Both the position numbers and the translations under genes were made by a program. Source: Evansella clarkii (GTDB lineage Bacteria > Bacillota > Bacilli > Bacillales > Salisediminibacteriaceae). Taken from it: a stretch of 64,000 nucleotides of DNA. The notes under the pieces were generated by a model that had not been told where the DNA came from, did not search any database, and was given only the letters and a program-made list of their open reading frames with translations. This document shows, one piece after another, positions 18,781 to 28,031 of this stretch. The DNA lies in contig NZ_KV917376.1 of the NCBI RefSeq assembly GCF_002019695.1, forward strand, positions 2,472,670 to 2,536,669. The letters run 5' to 3'. How positions within the stretch are numbered: position 1 is the stretch's first letter; each line of letters starts with the position of its first letter.

Positions 18781-18794
18781 CTCTTTGGTGAGTG

Positions 18795-18932
18795 CGATTC
18801 ATCCCTTGAGCGAATCGAAGGCATAGAGTGAGTTCCAGAAAGGGTTCGATTCATACATTGAGATCGGTAACTGTCCTCTCTGAGTTCCGGAAAGTGCCCG
18901 ATTCCTACGTTGAATGGAGACTGTCCCCTCTG
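18795..18932. repeat. Three-unit intergenic repeat, 52-bp period
   Basis: GATTC recurs at 18796, 18848 and 18900, exactly 52 bp apart. The second and third units also share GAGTTCC-GGAAAG and ACTGTCC-CTCT blocks. Each unit has GATTC, five further bases, then TTGA. Units are diverged, so this is an old array. It lies between clpX and the sulfur genes. Confidence 0.7.
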
Positions 18933-18976
18933 GATTCATACAGGATACCTTGTATCTTTTAGTTGTAAACAAACAC

Positions 18977-20749
18977 TTACAACCATAAAAAATAACACAC
19001 AGAAATTGTTACAAGGAGATAGATAATATTCAGAGCGATCCCGGTTTTCAGATAATCGGTAAACCTGTAGCCTCCAGGGCCATAGACGATAAGGTTAGTC
19101 TGGTACCCGATCGGCGTGGAAAAGCTGGCGGAAGCTGCAATTGTAATAGTTACAAGAAAGGGAAGAGGATCTGCCCCTGTTAATGATGCAGAGGCAAGGG
19201 CTATTGGAAACATAATAACTACAGCAGCGTTGTTTGTAATTACTTCAGTAAAGAGATTGGTTACTAAATACAGAAGAATTAAAATACCAACTGCACCGAA
19301 TATTTCTGTGGCAGATACAATATAACCAGCTATAAAAGATGCTGTTCCGGAGGATTCTATGGCAGCCCCTATTCCGATAGAGCTGGCAATGAGCAGAAGC
19401 ACATTAAACTGCATATACTTCCCTGCGGAATCCAGGCCAATTGTCCTTGTAAGAAACAAAATAAGAACTGCGAGTGTTGCGGCCTTTAACATAGACATTA
19501 CTTCCAGTGCGGCCAGCAATACCATTCCGGCAAGGACAATTACTGCAATGGACGTTCTGAATGAATCCGTTACTTCAGGGCCGTCCACAGGATTAATAAT
19601 GTAAAAATCCTTTGAGCTGGACCAGCGCTTTATAAAATCCCTACCTGCAAGGACGAGGAGAGTATCTCCAGGTTCAAGAATAATATCGCCAACTTTATTG
19701 TTAATTCGCTTTTCGTTTCTGTGCACAGCGATGACTCCGCCTCCGTAGCGGGAGCGAAATCTGTTTTGCCTGATTGTTTTGTTTATTAATCCTGACTGGT
19801 GTGACACAACTGCTTCAAGAAGAACCTGGTTTCCGTTTTTCAGGTCCTCGAGCTGAATAGTAGAACCAGGATCCACCCTGACGCCCCGCATATTCTGAAG
19901 CTCCACAATAGTTGAGATCAGTCCTGTAAATATAAGCCTGTCGCCATCTTTAATCTTATGATGGGAAGTAACAGGGGCTATTCGTTCTCCATCATTCCGG
20001 ATAATTTCAATGAGATATAGGCCGTTCAAATGCCGCAGTCCTGCTTTTTCAATCGTTTTGCCGGAAATAGATGAATTTTTTTCCACAATTAATTCCGATA
20101 AATATTCTTTTGTATTTTCAAATAATACGTCTGAAGAAGTTCTAACCGGGAGTAGTTTATAGCCTATCGTACACATATAAAGGACACCTATCAGAGCTGC
20201 TGGAACGCCGATTACCGCCAGCTGGAACATAGAGTATCCTTTAAGACCGTTGTCAAGCATAAGCCCGTGGACGATCAGATTTGTTGAGGTACCGATCAGT
20301 GTAATCGTGCCTCCGAAGATGGTTGCGTAAGAGAGGGGAATTAAAAACTTTGAAGGGGAAATATTCCTCTCTTTACACCAGTTTCGAATAACCGGAGTGA
20401 ACATAACTACGATTGGTGTATTATTTAAAAATGCCGACATGCCAGAGACAGGAACCATCATCTTCAATATTGAAAATCTGGGGGACTTTCCTGTTCCAAT
20501 TACTTTCGTTATCATTTTAGTCAGTATTCCGCTTTGCTGAACTGCACCTGCAACAATAAACAGAATAGCAACTGTAAGCATTCCTTCATTTGAAAATCCT
20601 CTGACGGCTTCTGCGGGAGACAATATACCCGAGACGAACAGGACGGCCAAAGCACAGAACACGATGAGGTCAGGTCTGGCTAGTTCTTTGATTAAACATA
20701 TAAGCATAGTGCCTGTTACTAGCAGGACCAGTAAAATCTCTACAGTCAT
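18977..20749 (-). CDS. SLC13-family permease with two TrkA_C domains (probable sulfate transporter)
   Basis: Membrane transporter of 590 residues. The N-terminal half has about six hydrophobic helices with the DASS/SLC13 signature NNTPIVVMFTPVI and IGTSTNLIVHG. Two cytosolic TrkA_C (RCK_C) domains follow at about 205-375, then a second helix bundle with TNNAAVVIMFPIA and TPIGYQTNLIVYGPG. This layout matches known SAC1-like sulfate transporters. Its place behind cysH-sat-cysC supports sulfate as substrate; other divalent anions cannot be excluded. AGAGGAG precedes the ATG. It is the last gene of the operon, 104 bp after cysC. Confidence 0.85.
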   Translation of the reverse strand: MTVEILLVLLVTGTMLICLIKELARPDLIVFCALAVLFVSGILSPAEAVRGFSNEGMLTVAILFIVAGAVQQSGILTKMITKVIGTGKSPRFSILKMMVPVSGMSAFLNNTPIVVMFTPVIRNWCKERNISPSKFLIPLSYATIFGGTITLIGTSTNLIVHGLMLDNGLKGYSMFQLAVIGVPAALIGVLYMCTIGYKLLPVRTSSDVLFENTKEYLSELIVEKNSSISGKTIEKAGLRHLNGLYLIEIIRNDGERIAPVTSHHKIKDGDRLIFTGLISTIVELQNMRGVRVDPGSTIQLEDLKNGNQVLLEAVVSHQSGLINKTIRQNRFRSRYGGGVIAVHRNEKRINNKVGDIILEPGDTLLVLAGRDFIKRWSSSKDFYIINPVDGPEVTDSFRTSIAVIVLAGMVLLAALEVMSMLKAATLAVLILFLTRTIGLDSAGKYMQFNVLLLIASSIGIGAAIESSGTASFIAGYIVSATEIFGAVGILILLYLVTNLFTEVITNNAAVVIMFPIALASASLTGADPLPFLVTITIAASASFSTPIGYQTNLIVYGPGGYRFTDYLKTGIALNIIYLLVTISVCYFLWL

Positions 20750-20853
20750 TTAATTTTTTCCGCTCCTCTGCCGGACGTGGACTTACAGATGGAAGCTATA
20801 CACCTCCTGAAAAAAGCCTGTGAAAAAAACAAAGCTGCCATCTAAGATAGGGT

Positions 20854-21447
20854 CTATATCAATTCTCTCTTTTTTAAATAATTGATGATGGTGACGGCAG
20901 CCTTTTCGGGACTTATATGTGCAGAATTAATTTCTAGTTCAGGGTGTTCGGGCCGTTCATACGGGGAGTCAATTCCGGTAAAATTTTTAATATCTCCGTT
21001 TCTGGCTTTCTTATATAACCCCTTAGGATCTCTTTTTTCGCATACTTCCAATGGGCAGTCCAGGTAAATTTCATAAAACTCTCCTGCAGGAAACAGGCTT
21101 CTAATATGATTCCTGTCTTCAGCAAAAGGTGAAATAAATGAAGTGAGGACAATCTGGCCGCTGTCCGTGAAAAGTTTCGCAACTTCTCCTATTCTCCGGA
21201 TGTTTTCTCTCCGGTCCTTATCCCCGAAGCCCAGGTCTTTATTCAGTCCGTGGCGTATATTATCACCATCCAGCAAGTAGCTTCTTTTCCCCAATTCGAA
21301 AAGTTTTCTGTCCACGGCATTGGCTATCGTGGATTTACCTGATCCGGACAGCCCGGTAAACCAAAGCACGAAACTTTTGTGTTTGTTCAATTGCTCCCGT
21401 TCTTCTTTGGAGACTGCCGAAGGATGCCAGACTATATTTTTACCCAT
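20854..21447 (-). CDS. cysC: Adenylylsulfate kinase
   Basis: Phosphorylates APS to PAPS, the second step of sulfate activation. The 197-residue protein has the P-loop [15 protein letters not shown] (about 33-47), the segment [15 protein letters not shown], and the APS-binding arginines in [13 protein letters not shown]. The start at 21447 has GGAGGAAAAAG upstream; the open frame to 21495 would overlap sat by a further 48 bp. Overlap with the sat stop is 8 bp, so the genes are coupled. Since bacterial CysH may use APS directly, PAPS may also serve other sulfotransfer reactions. Confidence 0.95.
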   Translation of the reverse strand: MGKNIVWHPSAVSKEEREQLNKHKSFVLWFTGLSGSGKSTIANAVDRKLFELGKRSYLLDGDNIRHGLNKDLGFGDKDRRENIRRIGEVAKLFTDSGQIVLTSFISPFAEDRNHIRSLFPAGEFYEIYLDCPLEVCEKRDPKGLYKKARNGDIKNFTGIDSPYERPEHPELEINSAHISPEKAAVTIINYLKKRELI

Positions 21448-22606
21448 TTCTTTTTCCTCCGCTGTGCTCCAGAACATGTTCAGCCATGCCTTCAATTAAG
21501 ACGGATGCAACTTCAGACCGGGTGAATTCTTTCGGTGGCATCTCGCCACGTCCTAGCATTTGCCGTACTTTTGTTCCTGATAATACTATATGCTCAGAGG
21601 AACTGTGAGGGCATGTTTTCAGGGAAGCCATAGATCCGCACTTCCTGCAAAAGAAACTATGCTCAAAAAATAACGGAGTAATTCCAATTTCATCACTGGA
21701 AAAATTACTGAATATTTTCTGGGCATCATAAGTGCCATAATAATCGCCTACACCTGCATGGTCTCTGCCAACGATAAAATGAGTACAACCGTAATTCTTC
21801 CGGACAATTGCATGAAAGATTGCTTCTCTTGGCCCGGCATAACGCATGGCGGCAGGGAAAACGGAAAGGTGAACACGGTCTTCAGGATAATAATTCTCCA
21901 GAAGGACGGCATAGCTTTTCATCCTTACATCACTTGGAATGTCGTCTGCTTTTGTTTCCCCGGTAAGGGGGTGAAGGAGCAGACCGTCTATCGTTTCGAG
22001 AGCCGTTTTTTGAATATATTCATGGGCCCGGTGTACGGGGTTTCTTGTCTGAAAGCCGACAACTGACTTCCAGCGGGATCTTTCGATTTTTTCCCGCGTT
22101 TCAGCAGGATCCAGGTGATATTCATTCAGGTGCTCTCTTTCAGGTCTTTTACACATAGTGACAGGGCCTCCGATGTATACTTCCGGACGGCTGAACAGCT
22201 TGTTGACCCCTGGGTGTGAATCATCAGTTGTGCAGTAAACTTTTAATGCTTCTTTATTTTTGTCAGGAGTAAAGATACTTTTCACGGTGATATATCCGTA
22301 AATCTCCCCTTGGTACTCCAGGGCTGCCACCGTTCCTTTAGCGAGTCTGGCCGCTGATTTCCTATGCGTTGTCAGAGTAATTGGGATGCTCCAGGGAAGA
22401 TTGTTATTCAGGCGCATTTTTTCCACAACTGTATAATAATCCTTTTCTTCCATGAAGCCTTCAAGTGGGCTGTAGGCTCCAGTTGCTATGAGCTCCAGAT
22501 CGGTTAACTCTGTTTTATTCATCTCGATCACATAATCAAAGTTGTAATTTGCTTCTTCGTTCAGCCGGTTAATTAATGCACCGCCATGGGGCTGTATTAA
22601 ACTCAT
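21440..22606 (-). CDS. sat: Sulfate adenylyltransferase (ATP sulfurylase)
   Basis: Activates sulfate with ATP to adenylylsulfate. The 388-residue homo-oligomeric type shows the nucleotide-binding motif [15 protein letters not shown] and [12 protein letters not shown], plus a zinc-ribbon-like [13 protein letters not shown] near the C-terminus as in other Bacillus Sat proteins. The start at 22606 follows GGAGGG and overlaps the cysH stop by one base (TAATG). The open frame extends upstream to 22708 inside cysH but that part does not resemble Sat. Confidence 0.96.
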   Translation of the reverse strand: MSLIQPHGGALINRLNEEANYNFDYVIEMNKTELTDLELIATGAYSPLEGFMEEKDYYTVVEKMRLNNNLPWSIPITLTTHRKSAARLAKGTVAALEYQGEIYGYITVKSIFTPDKNKEALKVYCTTDDSHPGVNKLFSRPEVYIGGPVTMCKRPEREHLNEYHLDPAETREKIERSRWKSVVGFQTRNPVHRAHEYIQKTALETIDGLLLHPLTGETKADDIPSDVRMKSYAVLLENYYPEDRVHLSVFPAAMRYAGPREAIFHAIVRKNYGCTHFIVGRDHAGVGDYYGTYDAQKIFSNFSSDEIGITPLFFEHSFFCRKCGSMASLKTCPHSSSEHIVLSGTKVRQMLGRGEMPPKEFTRSEVASVLIEGMAEHVLEHSGGKRNG

Positions 22607-23328
22607 TACTTTCCCTCCATGTTTACATGTAGTCCACATTCTGTTTTGCCGGTTTGGACCCAGCGGCCGCTGCGTGTATCTGTCTGATTTTCTGCAGGGG
22701 CAGTGCATTTTTCACAGCCGATGCTGGGATAGTTTTTATCGTGGAGAAGATTGTAAGGCAAATTAAATAACGTGATATATGTCCAGATATCATCCCATGT
22801 CCAGTCAATAATCGGGCAGATTTTTATCCGTTTAAATTTGTCGTCTCTATTTACTTTTTCAAGCTTGCTCCTTGCAGGGGACTGATCTCTCCTCAGCCCG
22901 GATATCCAAGCTTTAACTTGCTGTAGTTCCCTCTCAAGAGGCTGAATTTTTCGCAGGCTGCAGCAGAGATTCGGATTTCCTTTCCAGAGCTCCTCCCCAA
23001 ATCTTGCTGCCTGTTCTTCCAGAGTGAGGACAGGCTTCACCATTTTTATGTTCATAAGAGGATATCTCTCTTTCATTTTGTTAATAAGCTCGTAAGTTTC
23101 TTTAAAGTGCAGCTCCGTATCAAGGAAAATAATCTCTGCCCTTTCATTTACTCTGCTAATGAGATCACATAATACTACACCCTCTGCTCCGAAACTGCAG
23201 GCGTATACGATGTCGTTTTCGTAATTACCGTAAGCCCATTTGAGAACTTCCCCCGGGGTGTTGAGCGATTTGTTTATTTTTTCAGCCAATTCCCTCTCCC
23301 ACGTCTCAAATGTCAGCTGGTTTGCCAT
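22606..23328 (-). CDS. cysH: Phosphoadenylyl/adenylyl-sulfate reductase
   Basis: Reduces APS or PAPS to sulfite with thioredoxin. The 240-residue protein has the nucleotide-binding [13 protein letters not shown] and FLDTELHF, and the cysteines NLCC and GCEKC that bind a [4Fe-4S] cluster in the assimilatory APS-reductase branch, plus the catalytic cysteine in TECGLH. The Fe-S cysteines suggest APS as a substrate. AGGAGG precedes the ATG. First gene of the minus-strand operon cysH-sat-cysC-permease and divergent from comBA, which consumes sulfite. Confidence 0.94.
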   Translation of the reverse strand: MANQLTFETWERELAEKINKSLNTPGEVLKWAYGNYENDIVYACSFGAEGVVLCDLISRVNERAEIIFLDTELHFKETYELINKMKERYPLMNIKMVKPVLTLEEQAARFGEELWKGNPNLCCSLRKIQPLERELQQVKAWISGLRRDQSPARSKLEKVNRDDKFKRIKICPIIDWTWDDIWTYITLFNLPYNLLHDKNYPSIGCEKCTAPAENQTDTRSGRWVQTGKTECGLHVNMEGK

Positions 23329-23452
23329 TCACTCGTTCCTCCTTTACTTCCCTGCACAAAAATATATAGGCAGATTATTCAAAGAAAGAAAAAATGTGAA
23401 GTCTGACAGGAGATTTAGAGCATTTGGGCTTAACAGGCGATTTATCCGCACA

Positions 23453-23468
23453 CTCCTCAATAGAGGAG
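23453..23468. promoter_or_regulatory. Palindrome between divergent cysH and comB
   Basis: CTCCTCAATAGAGGAG is an inverted repeat with 6-bp arms in the middle of the 194-bp gap between the two sulfur operons. It could be a shared operator or a hairpin in a leader. A TTGACT at 23480 is a candidate -35 for comB, but the -10 is poor. Confidence 0.3.
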
Positions 23469-23522
23469 AATATGGATAATTGACTGATTTTTACTTGCAA
23501 TACGATTACAGGGGAGTGAAAA

Positions 23523-24209
23523 ATGCAGGTATCAATTGTGCGGGGATTTGATAAAAAATTAAATAAAGCTGAAACAAACATAGTTATAGATGTCATCAGG
23601 GCTTTTACTGTTGCTCATTATGCTCTTTCAGGGGGAGCGGAAAAAATTATTCTTGTGAAAACAGTCCAGGATGCGCTGGACCTGAAGAAAGCTAATCCTC
23701 GTTATATAGCCGCAGGGGAAGTGAAGGGTCTTCCAGTTGAAGGGTTTGATATAGGTAATTCTCCTGCTGAGGCAGCTGAAAAAAACCTGGAAGGGGAAAC
23801 GCTCATCCTGAAGACAACAAACGGTGTTACTGCTGCATTAAATTATATGAACGCTGATTCTGTCTATGTAACAGGCTATTCAAATGCAGGGAAAACTGCG
23901 GCTCATGTGAAAAAAAGTTCAGGGAAGGAGGACAGGATTAATATAATAGCCTCCCATCCGGAGGGCGATGATGATTTTGCGTGCGCCCAATATATGCATG
24001 GGATTATTACAGGAGCCGAGGAGTTTAGGCCGCAGGAAATTGAGCGGAGGATTATGGAATCTGAAGCAGCAATGAAATTTTATGATAAAAGCAAGCCGGA
24101 ATTTAATGAGGATGATATTTCATACTGCTCCCAGGTGAACGAGACAAATTTTATAATGGAAGTCAAAGAAGTAAACGGATTACCTACGATCGTGAGGTTA
24201 AGTATATGA
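23523..24209 (+). CDS. comB: 2-phosphosulfolactate phosphatase
   Basis: Removes phosphate from (R)-2-phospho-3-sulfolactate to give sulfolactate. The 228-residue protein has the ComB-family N-terminus with VIDVIRAFTVAHYAL, followed by AAGEVKGLPVEGFDIGNSP and TLILKTTNGVTAAL. Homologous to B. subtilis YitC. ATG 23523 follows GGGGAGTG. The stop overlaps the comA start by 4 bp, so the two steps are made together. The gene order is phosphatase first, synthase second. Confidence 0.93.
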   Translation: MQVSIVRGFDKKLNKAETNIVIDVIRAFTVAHYALSGGAEKIILVKTVQDALDLKKANPRYIAAGEVKGLPVEGFDIGNSPAEAAEKNLEGETLILKTTNGVTAALNYMNADSVYVTGYSNAGKTAAHVKKSSGKEDRINIIASHPEGDDDFACAQYMHGIITGAEEFRPQEIERRIMESEAAMKFYDKSKPEFNEDDISYCSQVNETNFIMEVKEVNGLPTIVRLSI

Positions 24210-24967
24210 ATTATTCTAAACTTGTCATGCCTGACAGAGAAAACAAGCCGAGAAGCAAGGGATTAACTATCCTTATTGATAACGGTTTGCCGCTTCAGTC
24301 ATTTAAAGACAGTGTAAGCAGCTGCGGGGAGTTTATCGACTTCGTCAAATTTGGCTGGGGAACTTCCATTGTTACGAAAACACTGGGGGAAAAGATAAGC
24401 TGCTTAAAGGAACATAATATTGATTATTTTTTTGGAGGAACTTTATTTGAAAAGTTTCTGAGCCAGGGGCGGCTGGATGATTACCACCAGTATTGCAGGG
24501 AGTTTGGCTGCAGATATGTGGAAATATCAAACGGGACGATAAAACTGAGCAATAAGGACAAAGGGAAATATATCGGTGAATTTTCAAAAGACTTCATTGT
24601 GTTCAGTGAAGTCGGCAGTAAAGACAGTACACATTCACAAACGGAAAAGCCGGAAGTGTGGCTGGAGTATATAAAAGAGGACTTCGAGGCAGGGGCTGAA
24701 ATGGTGATTACAGAAGCAAGGGAATCAGGAACAAGCGGCCTGTGCAGTGGAGACGGGGAAATAAGAATGGATCTGATAGACGAAATTTTAGCAGCAGAGG
24801 TCGATGCTGCTAAGATAATTTTCGAAGCGCCCTCGAAGAAATTACAAACTTTGTTCATCAAAAAAATAGGCACTGACGCCAACCTTGCCAATATTCCCTT
24901 TTCCGATGTTATAGCCTTGGAAACTTTAAGGCTTGGTCTTCGTTCTGACACGTTCTATAGCGTTTAA
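24206..24967 (+). CDS. comA: Phosphosulfolactate synthase
   Basis: Adds sulfite to phosphoenolpyruvate, giving (R)-phosphosulfolactate. The 253-residue TIM-barrel protein shows the ComA-family segments SKGLTILIDNGLP, IDFVKFGWGTS, FFGGTLFEKF, VEISNGTI and EARESGTSGLC. Homologous to B. subtilis YitD. It is coupled to comB. The sulfite it needs is the product of CysH encoded divergently next to it. In methanogens the same enzyme starts coenzyme M synthesis; in Bacillus the known end product is sulfolactate in spores. Confidence 0.94.
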   Translation: MNYSKLVMPDRENKPRSKGLTILIDNGLPLQSFKDSVSSCGEFIDFVKFGWGTSIVTKTLGEKISCLKEHNIDYFFGGTLFEKFLSQGRLDDYHQYCREFGCRYVEISNGTIKLSNKDKGKYIGEFSKDFIVFSEVGSKDSTHSQTEKPEVWLEYIKEDFEAGAEMVITEARESGTSGLCSGDGEIRMDLIDEILAAEVDAAKIIFEAPSKKLQTLFIKKIGTDANLANIPFSDVIALETLRLGLRSDTFYSV

Positions 24968-24988
24968 AAGAGAGAGGGGAGAGTTTTT

Positions 24989-25387
24989 GTGAGAGACGTT
25001 AATAAAATTTTTCATTTAGCTGTACCTTGCGCTGACTTGGACGCAACTGCGGATTTTTATGAAAAGCTGGGGTGCAGGATTGCAAGAAGATATGAAGACC
25101 GGGTTACCCTGGACTTCTTTGGCGACCAGGTCGTATGTCATCTGAGCCCGGATGAAATTGATGAAAAGCCGAAAATGTACCCCCGGCATTATGGGATTAC
25201 CTTCTTAAATAAAGAAGAATTCGATCGCTGTCTGGAAGCTGCACAAGAACAGGAACTGCCGTTTTTCCAGACTCCTATGGTCCGCTTTAAGGGGAAACAG
25301 GAAGAACATATAACATTTTTCCTGATCGATCCGTCCAACAATCTCCTCGAATTTAAATATTACCATGATGCTGAAATGGCGTATTGA
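24989..25387 (+). CDS. VOC (glyoxalase-fold) family protein
   Basis: A protein of 132 residues with the vicinal-oxygen-chelate fold: FHLAVPCADLDATADFYEKL at the start, and the metal-binding type residues His in KIFHLAVP, His in RHYGITF and Glu in NLLEFKYY. The exact reaction is unknown. GTG 24989 follows AGAGAGGGGAGAG. It is the third gene of comB-comA, 21 bp downstream, so a role with sulfolactate or a related acid is possible but only inferred. Confidence 0.85.
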   Translation: MRDVNKIFHLAVPCADLDATADFYEKLGCRIARRYEDRVTLDFFGDQVVCHLSPDEIDEKPKMYPRHYGITFLNKEEFDRCLEAAQEQELPFFQTPMVRFKGKQEEHITFFLIDPSNNLLEFKYYHDAEMAY

Positions 25388-25404
25388 TAAAGGTGAAGGT
25401 GAAA

Positions 25405-25429
25405 AACCAGGCGGCAGCCTGGTTTTTTA
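25405..25429 (+). terminator. Terminator of comBA-VOC
   Basis: AACCAGGC pairs with GCCTGGTT around GGCA, followed by TTTTAG. Confidence 0.88.
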
Positions 25430-25520
25430 GGTGCTTTGTATAAGGGTGGGGGGTTAGCGTGGAGACCGGGGAGGTTTGGTGTTTTGGACAGGGCTTGCCG
25501 TTGGTGGAGTTAACTGCAAC

Positions 25521-25722
25521 TGAAAACTCGCATATATTCGTGAATGCTCGCTTGTTCAACCTGGCACCGATGTACCGGGTACGCTGGGACCGGGTTCCGA
25601 AGTGCCAGGTTGAATTGCTGCTGAAACCTCGCATATCCTCCCGAAAGCTCCCTCGCTCAAGGTGGCACCGATGTACCGGGTACGCCGGGACCGGGTTCCG
25701 AAGTGCCAGGTTGACCACCTGC
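25521..25722. repeat. Tandem duplication of a 101-bp unit
   Basis: Two units, offset by exactly 101 bp, share about 50 nearly identical bases, with GGCACCGATGTACCGGGTAC and CCGGGTTCCGAAGTGCCAGG, and a less similar first half. Inside each unit TGGCAC and GTGCCA are inverted, so a long hairpin can form. Base composition is richer in G and C than the surroundings. Overlapping open frames here are by-products of that composition. The region from 25723 to 25923 has no other feature. Confidence 0.7.
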
Positions 25723-25923
25723 TGTTCCTCCCCTCGTCCCCCTCGAACCCCATGAGCCCGCCTCTCGCATTCCCCATGAACCATTAAACGTATGCTGCCG
25801 CCTCCCTCTCCCAACACCATGCCTTCTTATGTAAATTATTCCCTCATTCGGATTTAAAGATTATCCATGGCTCTTAAGGAGATAATAAACAGCACACCAA
25901 ACTTTAGTCAGGAGGGTTTTACC

Positions 25924-27612
25924 ATGAATCTGACAGGCTTTGCCTTCTTTATTCAACTCTTCTTTGGGGTAGTGATAGGCCTGTATTTCTGGAATTTATT
26001 AAGAAGTCAGCGAACCCAAAAGGTCTCCGTAGATAAAGAGTCAAGGAAAGAAATGGAACAGCTAAGGAGGATGAGAGCGGTACGTCTGAGTGAACCATTG
26101 TCGGAGAAAATCCGCCCGAAAAAATTCAGCGATATTGTGGGACAGAAAGATGGGGTTAAAAGTCTTCAGGCAGCATTATGCGGGCCGAACCCTCAGCATG
26201 TAATCATTTACGGCCCGCCGGGGGTAGGGAAAACAGCTGCAGCACGGCTCGTTCTTGAAGAAGCGAAACAGAACCCGGTGTCTCCTTTCAGAAAGAACTC
26301 TGTTTTTGTTGAAATCGATGGGGCGACTGCAAGATTCGATGAACGTGGAATAGCAGATCCGCTTATAGGATCAGTCCATGATCCAATTTATCAGGGAGCC
26401 GGCTCTATGGGGCAGGCAGGTATCCCTCAGCCGAAACAAGGGGCAGTGACAAAGGCGCACGGGGGGATGCTGTTTATCGATGAGATTGGTGAGCTTCATT
26501 CGATTCAGATGAATAAGCTTCTGAAGGTTCTGGAGGACCGGAGAGTATATCTTGAAAGTGCCTATTACAGTGAAGAAAACCACCAGATCCCCGAGCATAT
26601 ACATGATATTTTTAAAAACGGCCTTCCCGCAGATTTCCGGCTTATTGGAGCTACTACCAGGTCACCTGAAGAGATTCCTCCAGCGATCAGATCCAGATGC
26701 ATGGAAGTGTATTTCCGTTCTCTGACTCCATCCGAAATAATGATCGTTGCAAAAAAAGCTGTAGAAAAATTGAACCTGAAAGTAGAAGAAGGAGTATTCG
26801 ATTTTACCTCCCGATACGCAGCAAACGGCAGGGAAGCAGTAAATATCATTCAGCTCGCGGCAGGAATGGCATCCAGCGAGGGGCGGGACACCATTACATC
26901 AAGAGATGTGGAATGGGTCATTCACTCTTCCCAGAGACCTCCCCGTCCGGAAAAACAAATCCACAAAGAGGACAAAGTTGGTTTTGTGAACGGACTTGGC
27001 GTATTCGGTCCAAATATGGGAGCGATTCTCGATATTGAGGTTACTGTAATTGAAAACAAAGGAAAAGGGACTGTCAATATAACTGGTATTGCCGAAGAAG
27101 AAAGTACGGGAGACAGAACACGGACAGTAAAAAGAAAGAGTATGGCAAAAGGATCGGTGGAAAATGTACTTACCGTCCTGCGTAATATGGGAGAAAACAC
27201 ATTTGACTATGACATTCATGTGAATTTTCCAGGCGGAATTCCTGTAGACGGGCCTTCAGCCGGGATTTCCATTGCAACGGCTATATATTCCGCAATTCAT
27301 AAGATACCAGTTGCCCACCATGTAGCAATGACTGGCGAACTTGGTATCCATGGAGATGTGAAGCCCGTGGGCGGAGTCGTTGCGAAGGTAGAAGCGGCAA
27401 AACATGCAGGAGCAACAGAAGTTATTATTCCAAAGGCGAACTTCCAGTCAATACTTAAAGAATTTGAGGGTGTGTCTATCCACCCGGTAAGCACGCTGGA
27501 CGAAGTGTTTAAGCTCAGTATGGTTCAGGAGGCGGAACAAATAGAAGTGGAGAAGGAGCAAATTCCATTGCCTGCCGCTGCTTCATTTGCCTTAGGTCAA
27601 TCCGGGAGCTGA
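25924..27612 (+). CDS. lonB: Lon-like ATP-dependent protease LonB
   Basis: Membrane-tethered Lon-type protease, known in B. subtilis as a sigma-F-controlled forespore protein. The 562 residues contain an N-terminal membrane helix (about 5-24), an AAA+ domain with Walker [14 protein letters not shown] and Walker B MLFIDEIGEL, and a C-terminal protease domain with catalytic Ser in DGPSAGISIA and Lys in VAKVEAAKHAGA. ATG 25924 follows AGGAGGG; the upstream frame to 25867 would put a hydrophilic segment before the membrane helix. Normal length. Confidence 0.96.
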   Translation: MNLTGFAFFIQLFFGVVIGLYFWNLLRSQRTQKVSVDKESRKEMEQLRRMRAVRLSEPLSEKIRPKKFSDIVGQKDGVKSLQAALCGPNPQHVIIYGPPGVGKTAAARLVLEEAKQNPVSPFRKNSVFVEIDGATARFDERGIADPLIGSVHDPIYQGAGSMGQAGIPQPKQGAVTKAHGGMLFIDEIGELHSIQMNKLLKVLEDRRVYLESAYYSEENHQIPEHIHDIFKNGLPADFRLIGATTRSPEEIPPAIRSRCMEVYFRSLTPSEIMIVAKKAVEKLNLKVEEGVFDFTSRYAANGREAVNIIQLAAGMASSEGRDTITSRDVEWVIHSSQRPPRPEKQIHKEDKVGFVNGLGVFGPNMGAILDIEVTVIENKGKGTVNITGIAEEESTGDRTRTVKRKSMAKGSVENVLTVLRNMGENTFDYDIHVNFPGGIPVDGPSAGISIATAIYSAIHKIPVAHHVAMTGELGIHGDVKPVGGVVAKVEAAKHAGATEVIIPKANFQSILKEFEGVSIHPVSTLDEVFKLSMVQEAEQIEVEKEQIPLPAAASFALGQSGS

Positions 27613-27630
27613 TTACAGCTCCCTTTAATG
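27604..27630 (+). terminator. Possible terminator overlapping the lonB stop
   Basis: GGGAGCT (27604-27610) pairs with AGCTCCC (27617-27623), followed by TTTAATGTT. The T-run is weak and the first arm includes the stop codon. Confidence 0.5.
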
Positions 27631-27779
27631 TTGGGAGACTGCACTGGCTGATAAAAAAGTTGTTTTATAAAAACCTTGATCAGGGAATCGTTGTATCAGC
27701 AGAATTTAAATTTGCATTGTTAGACAAAGCCTGTTTGATAAGATAAAATTATTACAGTTACTTTAAATATTTTATTCGT

Positions 27780-27812
27780 CAACGTGATTCCACGGAATGA
27801 CGTTGTTTTTTT
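27780..27812 (+). terminator. Terminator within the lonB-lonA gap
   Basis: CAACGT-G-ATTCC pairs with GGAAT-G-ACGTTG, followed by seven T. It lies 165 bp past lonB and 220 bp before lonA, so it is either a second lonB terminator or an attenuator of lonA. No other gene is seen in this 420-bp gap. Confidence 0.7.
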
Positions 27813-28031
27813 CATACTTTGAAAAGGAATAATAAGGATAAAGCAGCTGTATACTTTTGCTGTCAGATCAGAATCGTTTTGTTGGCAGCAACGATAAATG
27901 TGATGAACTATTATGTGATTTTTCAAAGGTACTGTTTCACTAAAAGCCTGGCGAAAGTCAATAAAAGTAATATAAAACATACCCTGATAAAAACAGAAAA
28001 AGGGTAAGGGAAAGGTGGAGGTGTGGTCTGT

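Noticed and set aside
25353-25820. Open frames within the 101-bp repeat region, both strands
   Set aside because: They arise from the GC-richer tandem repeat, have no ribosome binding site, and the translation repeats out of register.
27940-27980. CtsR operator before lonA
   Set aside because: AAAGTCAATAAAAGTAA only matches one half of the CtsR heptad repeat; the second half is too different.
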